Of a DNA stretch of 64,000 nt, positions 50,844 through 63,536 are shown in pieces; within the stretch, counting starts at the first letter, position 1; every line of letters begins with the position of its first letter. The notes under the pieces were generated by a model that saw nothing but the letters and a program-made list of their open reading frames with translations, was not told where the DNA came from and did no database searches. Source of the stretch: Podocnemis expansa (taxonomy: Eukaryota; Chordata; Testudines; Podocnemididae). The position numbers and the translations under genes were made by a program. The stretch is taken from the NCBI GenBank assembly GCA_007922195.1, contig ML681964.1, positions 9,653,861-9,717,860 of the forward strand. Direction: 5' to 3'.

Positions 50844-51402
50844 CGTTATAACAGCAAATGTAGTTCAGATTCCTTGGCATTTTTTTCTTCCCAGCTACAA
50901 GATACTCCTTGAGGTAATATTTAGGGATGGCTTTACTAAATGGAGTAGTGGCTGTTGTAAATATCATTCTAGTCATGGGAGAAAAATTTTATTAAAACAA
51001 AGTCTTGAAGTGTGAGCTAATGGTGGTCAGGCTCTGGATTTGCTTAATCTCCTCAGAAACTTCATTCAACAGCTGGATCCCCTTATCTGAGAACATCTCT
51101 TCACTATCTCTCATGTGTTTTGCTAAGGCTTAGTGAACTGCACGATTCTAGAGGAGAGCAACTATCTTGGTGACTCAGAGGTAGAGAAGTAGTATCTAAT
51201 GTAGCTGAGCCATGATTCCTTAATGGCTCTGAGATCAGGTTCAAGGCCATGAACTAGCATAGAAAAAAGAGAGACAGAGGAGGGACCAAAGTACAGATCT
51301 GCTATGCTTAAAGCAGCCTAAACCAAAGATGAGACAAGTAGGTGCATTCTGCACAAGTTGAAGCCTTCATAAAGAGACTAAAGATAACTGAGAATAACAT
51401 GT
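50844..51402. other. intronic, nothing recognised
   Basis: No gene or repeat recognised. Confidence 0.5.
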
Positions 51403-51546
51403 GCTTTAGCCTAGTTTAGCAAAACAAACAAGGAGTCCTTTCACACTTTTCTTCACAGCATCTGATGAAGTGGGATTTTTTCCCACAAAAGCTCATGCGA
51501 TAAATAAATGTGTTAGTCTTTAAAAAGTGCCACAGGACTCCTTATT
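51403..51546 (+). mobile_element. palindromic SINE-like element, left arm deleted
   Basis: Head TTAGCCTAGTTTAGC, ACAAACAAGGAGTCCTTTC, then a jump into CATCTGATGAAGTGGGAT, CCCACAAAAGCTCATGCG and CTTTAAAAAGTGCCACAGG. The left arm is mostly missing. Same family as 24639-24887. Confidence 0.75.
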
Positions 51547-51829
51547 TTAATGAGGATACTGATCCTTTGATTCAGCACAGAGGTTAGTGAAGCGTGAAAG
51601 AGACACTGAGTTGTTCATTCTCCTTTAGAAAAGAGGAAGTGGAGAAAAAGGAAGAAGTTGTATGATTATATGATGAAGTTTAAGAAGCTGTTCCAGCAAA
51701 AAAAGGAATCTTTCAGAATCAGGAAATCCAGCCTATGTGAAGCCAACACAAAGTAACACACACTGAGGCATGCAATAACATAAAATGGGAATTAGGAGAA
51801 ACCAGAATAAATAGATTATTTGAAGAGCA

Positions 51830-52250
51830 AATGGTTAAAAATTAAACATAGAAATATAAAGCACCTTCATGAATGTGACAGGATAGAAAAAAACCCAGCA
51901 TAAATACCAGGAAGGCAGAGGAACTATTTAAGTTCAGTGTCACTGTGGACAGAAGAATAAATAGATATAATCTGGCCATAAGGAAGTTGGCTATAAGATA
52001 TTTGATATTAGATGCAGCTTTCTAGCCATAAGAGGATTGAAATTCTGGAATAGACTTCCAAGGGAAGCAGTGGGGGCAAAAAGCCAAGCTGTCCTCAAAA
52101 CTGAGTTTGATAAATTTATGGAGGGAATGGTATGATAGGATAGCCTCGTCTGGCAACTGACTGATCCTGACAACTGGTGGCAGATATGCCAATGGCCTGG
52201 GATGAGATATTAGATGGGATGGGTTCTGAGACACAGATATAAGCATAGGC
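51830..52250 (+). mobile_element. CR1/L3-like 3' region remnant
   Basis: Contains GGAATAGACTTCCAAGGGAA and TTTGATAAATTTATGGAGGG, typical of the last coding part of CR1/L3-type LINEs (nR-LP-E-V and FD-F--). Start and end are uncertain and no open frame remains. Confidence 0.5.
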
Positions 52251-52389
52251 CCACCCTGTTTACCTGAGCTCTGGCTGGGGCTCTGAGGAGCAGGGAGGGC
52301 CCAAGCCCCCCTTATTCCAGGTGCCTCACATCCCTTGGTGGTGCTCCACTACCCCAGAATGCTAATAGGCCACATTATCCCACCACGGT

Positions 52390-52680
52390 TGATGACTTGA
52401 TTTACTTTGACTACTAGGCCACACTTCTTGATGGGAAGAACAAGTTATTGACTCTAGCTTTTAGGCCAACCTAGCCTGACAGGGAGGACTGCCTTATTCA
52501 TTCCAGCCATTAGGCAACCCAGTCCTGTGAACCAGGGCCTTCTACTGACTCTGGATACTAGGATTTCCTATCTTGCTTTACCAAACCAATATATTGACTT
52601 TGGCCATATTGCCTTGAGGGAAGAACAGTCATATTGATTCTGGCCATTAGACCATAGAATCCTGACAGAGAGAGCAGCCA
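52390..52680. repeat. degenerate minisatellite, unit about 47 bp
   Basis: About six degenerate copies, each with the pattern TATTGACTCTGGCCATTAGG followed by CC-rich then GGGA-AA-CAG sequence. Successive starts lie near 52393, 52444, 52494, 52541, 52590 and 52630. Noncoding. Confidence 0.6.
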
Positions 52681-54394
52681 CTAGTCATTAAGCTACACCC
52701 CCTAAGGCTAGGGGGGTCAAGATACACAGCTGTGGAGCTATCACAACACCTACCCACCCCAAATGGGAGATGAGCACACTTGCCGTACAACACCACTGTA
52801 CAAATCAATTGTGTACCCTTCACCAGGAATCTTATATTTAGTTCTGGCTGCCCTATCACAGAAAAGAAACAGTAAAAATAAAACGGTCTAGAGACGTATG
52901 AGGTAAATGATTCGATGCATGAACAAATTTCAGCCTAAACAAAGAGCAAAATTGTGGCAATGTTTAGATAAGGGAGGAAATCATTCAGAAGAAATGTTCT
53001 AGTCTGATATTGTATAGCAATGCCTATCGCACCCCAGCTATAAACTATACTTAAAATAAACTTAAGTACTATAAACTGTACTTAAAACAAACACTTAGCA
53101 AAAGGAAACTTCATCAAGCAATAAAAAACTAATCAAAAATAAGAAAATGAATGCAATGTTTTAGAAATTATTGCCACAAATGCACGTATACATGGTACCA
53201 ACGTGTGAAAGTCAGTCAGTTGCAAATATTGCTATAACAAGAAAAGCCTGTTTCTCTGTATAACAATGCAATGACTAGGAAAACTCATGTATGGATTAGG
53301 TTAAGTACTATCATAGTTTGAAGCTAGTGGAACAAATCCATTTGCACTGGATTATGCCAGAATTAAATCAGGTTGCTACTCAGTGGAGTTAGCAGGTTGT
53401 TTCAACTTCAATGTCAATAATATAACAACAGTATCAATGCCATTGATTAATCAGCAATATTTTTTTTGAAATACCATTAAGTTAAAATGAGGAATATTTC
53501 AGATTGTGGTACTAATAGACTATTTTATTTCTATTTTTTAAAATGGAATTTGTCCCCTTCTTTTATCTCTTTCATTAAACTCAGTCCAGCTACTTCATTG
53601 TGGTGCCTAATGGGTATGGAGCTCTTTTGAAAATCTTCCCTTCAGTGTCTCTGCACCTCAATTTCCTAGCTGCAAAAGTTGAAATAACAGTACTTCCTAT
53701 TCCCCACCCTTTCTATGCCTTGGTTTTTAAAACGGTCAGTTCTGCAGAGCAGAGGGGTTTGTCTTTTACTATGCTTTTTGTGTAAGGCCTGCTAGAATGA
53801 GACTGCAGTCTCAGTGGGGCTTTTGGCACCACAGTAACACAAATGATCAGCACTAGCTACAAGTTAATGAGGTCAAATGTTTGGAGGTAAAAAGGGAAAA
53901 AAGCTGCTGAAGGTACCAAAGTGTTTCTTTATCAGAGACATTTAATAAGCTATAACTGCCTCTCTCATCAAAACATTCCTTCCTGTCTTCCCGCATAAAT
54001 ATACAAGTTTTTTAAATGACAGCTTGTCTCAATGTAATTAGTAGAGCACCAGGGAGCCGGAACTATTGTCTTATAAGTAAAATAGGCCAGTGAGAACAAC
54101 AGTAAGGTTAGTTTTATAAATTAAAAAGATGGACTTTGAAGTCAATGGGATACTTAAGTTCAATTGGACAACATTATTAGATTTTCATTACTGGTGCTTG
54201 CTTGTTCTTTTTGACTTCTCCTCACCCCCTTTTCTTTTTGCTGCATGTAGTTACTCCATACTGTATTTAATTAATACTAGATTCTATTGCTAATTTGCTA
54301 ACAAGAGATTTCTCCTTCTTTTATCTAGGCCCCAATTTGTCCACACTGCTGCCATGTCACAGAAGTTCCACAAATTGCCAAAATATACAATGCA
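52681..54394. other. intronic, nothing recognised
   Basis: AT-rich; no gene or repeat recognised. Confidence 0.5.
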
Positions 54395-55312
54395 GATTAT
54401 TGATGAAGTTCTTCCCGCACATTATAAAAACTTATAAAGTTTCAGATGATACAAGCACTCTGGTGCATAGGATCACAATTCAAAATGATTTAGACACCTG
54501 GTGAAATGGTCTGAGGTAAATAGAATGAAATTTAATAAAGAAAAATGCAAAGTACTCCACTTAGGAAAGAACAATCCATTGTATATATATAAAATGGGCA
54601 GTGACTGTCTAGTAAGCAGTACTGCGGAAAGGGATCTGGGTGTCATAGCGGGCCACAAGCTAAATATGAGTCAACACACGGTGTAACACTGTTGCAAAAA
54701 AAGGCAAACACCATTCTGGGATGTATTAACAGGATTATTGTAAGTAAAATATGAGAAGTAATTCTTCCCCTCTACTCTACACTGATTAGGACCCAACTAG
54801 AGTACTGTGTCCAGTTCTGCATGCCTCATTTCTGGAAAGATGTGGAGGAATTAGAGAAAGTCCAAAGAGCAACACAAATGATTAAAGGTCTGGAACACTT
54901 GACTTAAAAGGGAAGACTGAAAGAGCTGGGTTTGTTTAGTCTGGGAAGGAGGAGACAGAGAGGAGACATGACAACAGTTTTCAAGTACCTAAAAGGTTGT
55001 TACAAGGACAGGGGAGAAAAAAAAATATTCTCCTTAATCACTGATGATAGAACAAGAAGCAATGGAAAAATTACGGCAGGGAGATTTAGGCTGAACATCA
55101 GGAAAAAATTCCTAACTGTCAAAGTGATTAACCACTGTAATACGTTTCCTAGAAGGATTGTGGGGAATCTCCGTCAGTCACTGTAATTTTTTAAGAGCAG
55201 GATAGACAAACACTTGTCAGGGATGACTTCAGTGGGTACTTGGTCCTGCCATGAGTGCAGGGGACTGTACCCGATGACCCCTCATGGTCTTGTCCAGTTT
55301 CTATGATTGGTA
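54395..55312 (+). mobile_element. CR1 LINE, 3' 0.9 kb
   Basis: Plus-strand CR1 remnant. It opens near the reverse-transcriptase catalytic area (SDDTSTLVH near 54440) and continues through MKFNKEKCKVLHLGKNNPLY (54524-54590), ERDLGVIAGHKLNMSQ, a segment like [15 protein letters not shown] near 54800-54842, LKELGLFSL-type and VFKYLKGCYKD sequence, and DDRTRSNG. It ends with CTTGTCCAGTTTCTATGATTGG, an abbreviated CR1 tail. Several stops and frameshifts. Intermediate in age between the 4.4-kb and 39.5-kb copies. Confidence 0.85.
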
Positions 55313-55317
55313 ACCAG

Positions 55318-55760
55318 AACTAGTCAGAAAATAGGAGCCTTTTCTATGGAAAAAAATTGACAAGTGTCAAAATACCTTGCTTGAATTAGCAATGCCAATG
55401 GGGTGCCTCATGCTCCCATTCTCCTCTGTAAGGCTGGCTCTCTCATCAGACTTCATGATTCAATGCATAGTCTCTCCTCTTGATGAAGGGATTTAGGAAC
55501 CTGGTCCACAGAGGGGAATGGAGTCATGAGGCAACAGAACTACATTTCCCATGGGGCACCACCATATCATGCTAGATTCAATACATTTTAGTATTCTGCC
55601 CAGCTGACAGTCTCTAACTTTTCGGGCTTGGGCAGTTTTCTGATGAAAAACTGAAATTTTCTGTGGAAAGCGGACACTCTTGCTATAATGATTTTAAAGT
55701 AAAAAAAAAAAGTGTTTTCTATTTTAAAAAGTTTCAGAAGAAATGTTTTGACTAGTGCTA
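55318..55760. repeat. AT-rich foldback repeat, second copy
   Basis: Ends ACTAGTCAGAAAATAGG and TGTTTTGACTAGTGCTAG are inverted partners. The middle has ACTACATTTCCCATGGGGC, comparable to the 20796-21388 copy. Class unknown. Confidence 0.45.
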
Positions 55761-57146
55761 GAAGTGGCTATGAACACTCTCATGGAGGTATGACTGACTA
55801 TACGAGAGACTCATACTCAGGCCTAGACTAGTGCTGCCATGTTTGGTCATCATCACAGAAGGTGGATCTGCCCCAAACCTCCTATCAGGTGCCCCCTTTG
55901 GCCAATTTTTCAACAGTAACCAGTAATTTTATAAGAAATCTGTTTGAATTTGCCAGCTTTCTTTTTTGTTTGTGTTTAACTTTCTTTTAACTATCCTTAC
56001 TCATTCTGAGAAATGTCTTACTCCTGCAGTGGTCAAGCTGCTCAAGTGTATTCACCTGCAACACTGACTGAGGAAGGAAAGGGCTCTTCAGAACAGCTAT
56101 GTTCTATTACACTGATTACTGAAAGGAGAGAACTCAGAATAAAACAGAAGGATCTATGAAAAGATGTCTGCTAAATTGTCTCTCTCTTTATAAAGCTCTG
56201 TGAAGAAGAAAGGACCATGAAAAACTGAATTAGGATTAAGATTACACTAGAGCTGGGCTTCAAATAGAAACTTGAATCCAAACACCCAAAACTTTGTAGC
56301 CACTCAAAATCCAAACTTAAACGTCAATTCAATATCATAATGGTTACTCTCTATCATATGCCAAACTAGAACCTGAGAGCAAAACACTAAAGATATTTGT
56401 GAGTATTCAGACTCCAGCCTGAACTTTGTATCCAGATTTTGCAGCTTGGTTTTGTGTCTTGCCAACATTATAAGGCATAAAATATTACTAAATGGTTACA
56501 AAATGCTAGCACCTACATTTTACATCAAATCCAGAGAGAAAGTAAATCAAGAAAAACATGCCACATTTTCACAAACTTGGTGTCCTCTGAAAGTCATTGT
56601 TTATCATAGCTGAGTGCTTGTTATGAAGCTTTTAAGTAAGTGCTGAAAAAATATTCTTATCTTGACTGTGAACTCAAAACTGTGCTTGAAACTCCTCTCT
56701 AGAGGTAGCAAAACAAGTCTGCCTGGAGGATCTGTCAGACCTGTCAATTAGAGAAGTCAGGCATGATGCAGTTTTTAGGTTTATAAATTACAGAATAATC
56801 TGACATTAATTTTTTTGCTAGTATGTCTCAAGGCTCTCTGTTTCTTCTAAAACAATGTGCAAAAAGAAATACTGAGAAGTACCAGTGCAAAGTTCTAAGT
56901 TTGGCAAGCACAGCCAAGCAAATACATTAATGATTACACTCAATGTGCTATAGAGTCCCCTCCTTGGCTACAGTAAGATCACTAAGGGCAAGAGGTGGGG
57001 ATTACAATTTACCCCCAACCCCTTATTTCTTGTAGAGCAGTACTGAGAGTCACAGGGTTTCTCTTTTTCATTTTAACATTCTACAAGCCTGTTCTCACAT
57101 TCACAAAAGTCAGACAATTTTGTACAACTTCGTTTGCACACATGAT
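55761..57146. other. intronic, nothing recognised
   Basis: No gene or repeat recognised. Confidence 0.5.
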
Positions 57147-57242
57147 GGGCCAAATTTAAAGCTGAGGAGCACAGATGCTATAGTTTTAAGTAGGTGAACT
57201 CAATAGAGTTGCACTTTCTCACACCAGGCTTAAATTTGGCCC
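57147..57242. repeat. palindromic GGGCCAAATTTAA repeat
   Basis: Left end GGGCCAAATTTAAAGC and right end GGCTTAAATTTGGCCC are almost exact inverted partners about 65 bp apart. Best preserved of three copies (others at 16667 and 25245). Confidence 0.65.
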
Positions 57243-59696
57243 TCTTTGTCTAATAGGTATTGAGTGGACACATAATATTCTGTTGATTAAATAAGGAATC
57301 AAACATAAGTGTCTGAATGCAGAATTTAGCCTAACAATTTGACTATTGGTTTCCTTCCCAGGACTATATGAACACGGGATCGTATCAGTGCAAAAAATGA
57401 TGGTGAGTGCAATAATTACAAATTTTTGTGGGCATGTTCATTAATTCAGCACTCCTACTGACTAATTAAATATCTCATCTCTAAGAATATAGACTATATC
57501 ATATATTATCCAGAAAGGATGTATTTTATCTAAAAGGCTTATTAAAATAAACAAGCATGCATACTACAACCATTTCATTAAAGCCAGATCTGGTGTGTAC
57601 ATTTAAATGTTAGTGGCTCAACAGTTCAGTCTATATTTGATGTTGTATTGAGATTTGCAGCTGAAGTAGTGATTTAAAGAAGCTGTTTAAATAACCACAG
57701 TTATTAGGATATTTTCTACCCTTTAGATATGGAGGAAATATTTTACATATTAAAATACAAGATTAGCAGGTTCAAATGGATACATTCCTATTTTTGTAGA
57801 TGGAAATTATGGTGGTTCCCACATTTCAAAATATAACCCCATGGCTTTACATGTTGGATTCTGCAGGATAGCTAACCCAGTTCAAAGCCATCCCATATTC
57901 TTTGCCTATGTTTGCGCAAAAAAATTTAGATCAGCAATTCTAAAAACACAAGTAAATTAAAGCATTACAATAACAGTTATTCCTACCATACTATCCTGAT
58001 TAAGAACATCTATTCATATTAGTGACCAGAACTTTGGACTCCCTGGAGCAGTCTATCTTGGATTTTAAAGGGAGCCCACTGCCTGATAGGTCAGAACTTC
58101 GGGAATTTATTCTGTGCTGTACAACTCTTTATGCATGATACTGTGAGATATCAAGGCCAGAGAACAATAAGAGAGTCACAGAAAAGAGGTATATAATCCC
58201 CAGAATGATTGAAGCACTGTTCCCTACAAACTAGTTAGAGTTAGTAGAAGGGCATTGGAGCAGCTGAGGTCAACAGATGCATGACAAAACCCACCTGCTC
58301 TAGACAAACAGAGCAGAGCATAAGCTGAATAAAGAGTAGGAGAGGTGCTGAGTGGAGTAAAGGAGTGAAATATCGTGTGAAGAAGCCGAAAGAAGTCAAA
58401 GGTACAGGAAAAACAGCAAGGCTGAGGAAAAAAAGCTTTGCTCAGGTAGAGGGTGAAATAGCCCAGGGAGAGAGAGCTGCAGTGTCGGATACAGTCAAGC
58501 AGCACAGAGCTGCTACTTAGAGCCCCCGGGCTGGGACCGAGAGTAGTGGATGTGCCTTGGTCCTTTCCTCCTCCTTCACCACTGGACATTATCAGAGGGG
58601 CCCCATCATTGAGACAGGGGACTGGAGGCACCCTGACCCAATATCTACAGGAAAAGCGTGAGACCAACCAGAAGAGAGCTGGCAGTTTGCCAATATGCAA
58701 AAGGCCCATCTGGACAGCATAACTTTCAGGGAAGTACATTCTTCAATAGTCATGATAAAATGCTGGACTAGGGATTATACAGCTTCCCAGGAGCCAACCT
58801 CTTCCCAAAACAAAACCCTCACTCTTCCAGCCCAATTACATTGCCACATAAAGTGACTGAGTTCAGGGGCGCACTAATGTTCTGTACCTGCTAGTCATGA
58901 TATAATAACGGGATTTGTCAGAAATATGAACTAGAAGCTAAGCATTGAGCCATAACGCATGGAAAGATGCATACCTGGTACCAGATGGCTAGCCAAAAAA
59001 TAAACAAATGACCTTGCTTAAGGAGACACTGAAGAACATGAAGTGTCACAATGAGAAGAGCTGGAGAAATCGGCGGGATTTTTAATAGAGTGTGTTCTGA
59101 AGCTTTACAAATCTAATAAGAAATTTGGTAAGTCAATAGTTTTGAGAAAGGAGAGCAGTTTTAAAAGAAATGTTATAATGTTTTAAAATAAATTATATGC
59201 CTAAACATTTTGGAAATGGGGCATAAGCCTCACCACACTTCTAATGAAGAACATGTTCAAGGGTTTATGATCCAAACTCCCTTCCTTCCTGGGGCTAACT
59301 TGTATTTTTCCATCATGTAACAAAGGCCTGACTATTCTTACAAGATAAACCTTAGTCAGCAGGCTACGCTGGAGGTTACAGGGTTTCTTCCAAGACTACC
59401 TAATTTCTCTCCCTTTTTCCATCAAGTTCAGTATTTAAGCAGACTATTGCTATATTGGACTCCTATGTGAAATATATCCCAATAGGTCTAGCAGCCAGGA
59501 TGATTCTGCATCTGTGAAAAGTGTCCTAAACCAATATACTCAGTCATGTGAATATTCATATGACAGAAGATAATGGTGCAAACTGAAAGATTACTATCTG
59601 AGGACCAGAGCTCTGCCACCAGCTCTGTTCCCTTTGAGCTCCTCCCACAATGCAGAGCTGAGATGGCTGTGACATCCTTCTGGAGCCAATCCAAAC
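57243..59696. other. intronic; possible unclassified repeat at 58430-58640
   Basis: Mostly featureless. 58430-58640 is GC-richer (GCCCCCGGGCTGGGACC at 58522) and reminiscent of an LTR/leader-type repeat, but unnamed. The 171-codon open frame on the minus strand (58224-58739) matches no family I know. Confidence 0.35.
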
Positions 59697-59974
59697 TCAG
59701 GCCAAATCTATACTGATGGCAGCAATTTGCCACTGTCAGTCTGATCTTTCTGGATTGACTGAGTGATCAGCAAAGACCTGCTCACTCAATCTGGAATTTG
59801 ACTCATAGAAGAGTAGTACTGAGTCAAAGGGACATTTCTCTTTGACTCAATGCAGTGGAGATACAGAGGTAAGTGGTCGTTAGAAAGCTGAAGGAAGATA
59901 TGCAAGTTATTTTACATAGCTTGCATATCTCCCTTTGATTGCCACTGAAAATGGCAAGCGTAGTCCAGACCTCA
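59697..59974. mobile_element. Harbinger-like MITE with TCA target duplication
   Basis: Element 59700-59971 starts GGCCAAATCTATAC and ends GTAGTCCAGACC, inverted partners of the GGTCTGTCTACAC type, flanked by TCA on both sides. It contains perfect internal hairpins, including AGATATGCAAG...CTTGCATATCT (59896-59930) and GAGTCAAAG...CTTTGACTC near 59821-59848. No ORF. Confidence 0.6.
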
Positions 59975-62395
59975 GTAGCCTTGGATATCTGGGTAGCTGT
60001 AGGCTCACAGTATCTTTGATCTCCTCCCCATAACTATACCAAACAAATCATCTTTAGTGCAGTGGAGGATATGAACGATTTCTTTTCATTTTTAAAAGTA
60101 TTATGGATGACATTAAAAAACTAAAAAAAAAAGTTCCACATTACTATCTATCTTCTGCAATTGCTGGGCAGACCTCAGTGTTTCTGCAATTCCACTGGGT
60201 TCAAATACATAATGAAAAATTATGTATGTTTTGCTAAATTTTCTGAGTCTGCAACACTGAGTTGAAAAATCACAAGAATAATCTTTCTTGTGAGATTTCT
60301 TGCCTTTCTTACTTTTCATGCAAAAACAGTCACAACATTTCAGGATGTTCACTTTTGCTTCCAGATGGTGCAGAAATACATGAAAATAAAATATAACATG
60401 TAGTAGGAGGAATTTTTCATACCTGAAAATGATTTGATATACATTTGCTTACAATTATATACAAAATTTGAAGAGGCAAAAGAAGGTGGGAATTCTTTTA
60501 CCCAAACCAGTTTGTTTGTCCCTGTTAATCTGTGAATCAACTGCATAACTGCTACAGGAATCTACCTACAATTTCATCATAATTTCTGTATGTCTTTGTT
60601 AGCACAAGGATTACCAGTCACATCCATTGCTGATGGGGCAGAGGAAGTCCAGCATATAGAACTGGTCCTGCTCCCGCCATTCATGTAAGCTTAAATCTCT
60701 TCTCTGATGGCTATGTTTAGTTACCTCTATACAATAACACAAAATAAGTGGCTCTTCAAACTTCTCATATAAAAACATTTTTCATATCCAGGAAAAACTG
60801 GTAAATCAGTAATCAATCTTTTTTGATCAGTTTCATGAAACATATGCTCCAGACACATTTCAGCATTTTCTTTTAATGCTAAAAGTAAGAGAAGAAATCC
60901 TTTTATTCCATTTTCAACATGTTTTTACATAATATGACACTACAGAGTCATGCACACTACCCTGACGTTTATGAATCTAAAAAATAAATGATACTTTTCC
61001 CCCATATATTTCATTCAGAAAAGAAGAAATTTTTCTCGTATTTTCAGCACATTGTCTTTCCTTTCCTCAGAGTATATCAATTATTTTAAAATGATCATCT
61101 GTAAAAATATATAATAAAAAAGTAATATAATTCTACAAGGAACCATTTTAACAGCACAAATATTAAGTAAGACCTGTGAAGAAGGGGCTTAGACAGAACA
61201 TTTGTTCAGAAATTCTGAGCTTAAAAAATAAAAATGAAATCTCAGATAGTGACATACAGTATGAACTCCTAAACTTTTTAATTGTTTATGACCATTTTTA
61301 TTAGCATTATGTCAGTACCTTTCCCATTTGTCTCTTATGGATGAGCATCACATATGGCCAGTGCTTTACTTTAAAGGCAACAGTCAAAACATAAAGCACT
61401 GAATGAGGGAGATGTCTAAAAAGTGGAGTGAAGAATGGTCCACATCACACAGCTATATACTGTTAATGCAACCCAATTCTTTCCTTTCCTTTTGTGATAT
61501 CATTGCTGATTTATCTTCTTTGCAGACACATACAGATAGCACAGTCATAAGTGAGGATCAAACTTACGGCCTTCAGCACACAATACACAAGCCTCTACCT
61601 CTTCATACAAATATTAACTCCTTTGGGTCACAATCTAATACTCACAAAAATATAAGCACCTGTTTTTTTGTTTTTGTTTTTTGTTTTTGTTTTAAATGTT
61701 GGCTATTATATATATTGTAGCAGCTATGGGAAAGAGCACTCTAGCACGTCCAAATTTTCCAAAAATTTCACCATCAGTGGAGATAGTTGAAATTTGGAAT
61801 TTTCATTTGGCATAATATAATATTTCTGTTTGGCATGGTATTGCAAAATCTGTGTTTGTTCCAATGCTGAACATGTTTTAAGGGGTTTGTTTTTCTTCCC
61901 AAAATCAAGCCATTTTTGTATTGGTTTTTTGTCAAAAGGGCATTTTCTTAAGAAAAACAGTTTCGCGGAAAATTTTCCAACCAGTTCTATGAGGCTGAAA
62001 TTTTCCATGCTTGGTCTCTGTAAGTAAGTTTTAATTTAATTTTTGTTTTAAAATTTCAACATGACTAGGTCAATGTTTGATTACAAGATGAGTACATGAC
62101 TTTATATGGTGAATCTTCTGAACTGAGCAATGCAATGCTCCACAATGCAATTTCTCTCTCCTGTTCTTTTACAATGCCCTCCAATTTATCACATATATAT
62201 CACCACTTCTACATATATATATTCACACTATTAACCTCATTATAGCCCTGTCTTTATTCATATTAATTCCTGAAGCTTTCTGAACATTCACATGCAATAT
62301 CATTAAGTACAGCAGCTATAACTACTCTGCTGATCAATGGCAAATTTCAGCTTATCTTGAATTACCAAAACACTGATAAAAGCAATGAAACTCAC
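59975..62395. other. intronic; T-rich run and a foldback-like AT-rich patch
   Basis: (TTTTTG)n-type run near 61661-61692. 61730-61995 has GGAAAATTTTCCAACCAGTTC near its right end and CAAATTTTCCAAAAATTTC near its left, resembling the AT-rich foldback family. No gene recognised. Confidence 0.4.
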
Positions 62396-62629
62396 CATTC
62401 TTCTTATAAAACATGACTTCTCCTTTGAATTCCACCTTATCTTCCAGTGACTTTTCAATTTGAAGAATCATCTGCTCATTCGTTTCAGCACCAAGTAAAA
62501 ATTTACAGCTGCAGCTCTTCTGCATGACTTCAGTTCGTGCAAATCCAGCAAGCTCACAGAAGCCATCTGAACAGTAAACTATGGGGAATCCCTTAGCCAC
62601 CTGAGCATTTGCAAGGATGAAGTTACTAT
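62396..62629 (-). CDS. KCNH8: KCNH8 coding exon, N-terminal part of the PAS domain
   Basis: This exon of the Kv12.1 (Elk) potassium channel encodes, after a split codon, [20 protein letters not shown], then [24 protein letters not shown], the ETNEQ segment, and [14 protein letters not shown] before the split glycine. This is the PAS core following the N-terminal cap helix; [14 protein letters not shown] is the hallmark of KCNH EAG domains. The acceptor is CTCTACAG before 62629; the donor is AATG|GTGAGT at 62396/62395. It is 234 bases, phase 1 to phase 1, without stops. From memory, the residues favour KCNH8 over KCNH3/KCNH4 ([23 protein letters not shown]). The short first exon with the start codon was not found between here and 64000 and probably lies further upstream. 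The channel works in the plasma membrane as a tetramer. Confidence 0.95.
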
Positions 62630-63351
62630 CTGTAGAGGAAGACAGAAGTAAAACATGAATTACAGACTGAATTGTGCAATGTGTATTATTGTCCGTTGTA
62701 TAGTTATGATGGAAGCCACAACTTTGTATTAATAAATAAAAAACACTCTGTCAACAACAGAAATATATTAGTGGGTTGAAATAGAGAGAGTAATAGTAAA
62801 TCAACAACCTCAGCTTCATCCATGTCTTAATTCAGGAGGTGGGGGAGAAAGGCTTAAACATCCATTTCTCATTCATTAGACTGAATTTAGATTACATCCA
62901 GTGACCAAAAGACATTAATTCAAATGCTCTTTGTGGTTTGTGTGATATTTTGAAATGTTAACTGTTGGAGAGGATTTTTTAGTGGACTGCTGTCAATGTA
63001 GCAAAACAATGACAAGTGATGACCTCACAGAGAACGCAATGACTGAGTGAGAAGAATGTAATCATCTCTTGAGGCATCCCTGCAGGAGGGACTGAGGTAA
63101 AAGGTGAAGCATTATGGAGACAGTAGTCCTCTTACTTCTTAGTTTATTTCCTTTTTGGACATACAGAGGAAGCTGTCAAAAGAGTACTTTTTACAAGCAC
63201 TACATTAACTGAAATCCTTGCACTACTTAAAAAGGCACATAAAAGATCTGTAATGTATGTTATATCTTGTCATACGATTTTTTTAAAACTTCTTGGATAA
63301 AATCCTTAATTGTGCAAGCTGCCTATTGAAATAAAGGAGAGTTTTGGTCAG
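62630..63351. other. preceding KCNH8 intron (inferred), nothing recognised
   Basis: No repeat or exon recognised. Confidence 0.5.
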
Positions 63352-63359
63352 TTAAGGAC

Positions 63360-63528
63360 CAGGAATGGCGCTGGGGATTGTGGCACTCTCCCCCACAGCA
63401 GAGTGACACCGGAGCACACAAGTGATGTCATCAGGGGAGTGCAACGGTGCTGCCCCCTTTTGGCACCCCTCAAATGCTGGTGCCCCCCCTTCAACACAGG
63501 GCCGGCTTACCACGTAGCACCGGTCCTC
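63360..63528. mobile_element. hAT-type miniature element
   Basis: Starts CAGGAATGGCGCT and ends AGCACCGGTCCTC, imperfect inverted partners. Perfect 8-bp target duplication TTAAGGAC (63352-63359 and 63529-63536). The interior has several TGGCACCCC/TGGTGCCCC phrases. Confidence 0.75.
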
Positions 63529-63536
63529 TTAAGGAC

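Noticed and set aside
58224..58739. 171-codon open frame on the minus strand
   Set aside because: No recognisable domain, low-complexity Ser/Leu/Phe-rich composition, and overlap with a probable repeat. A chance frame is more likely.
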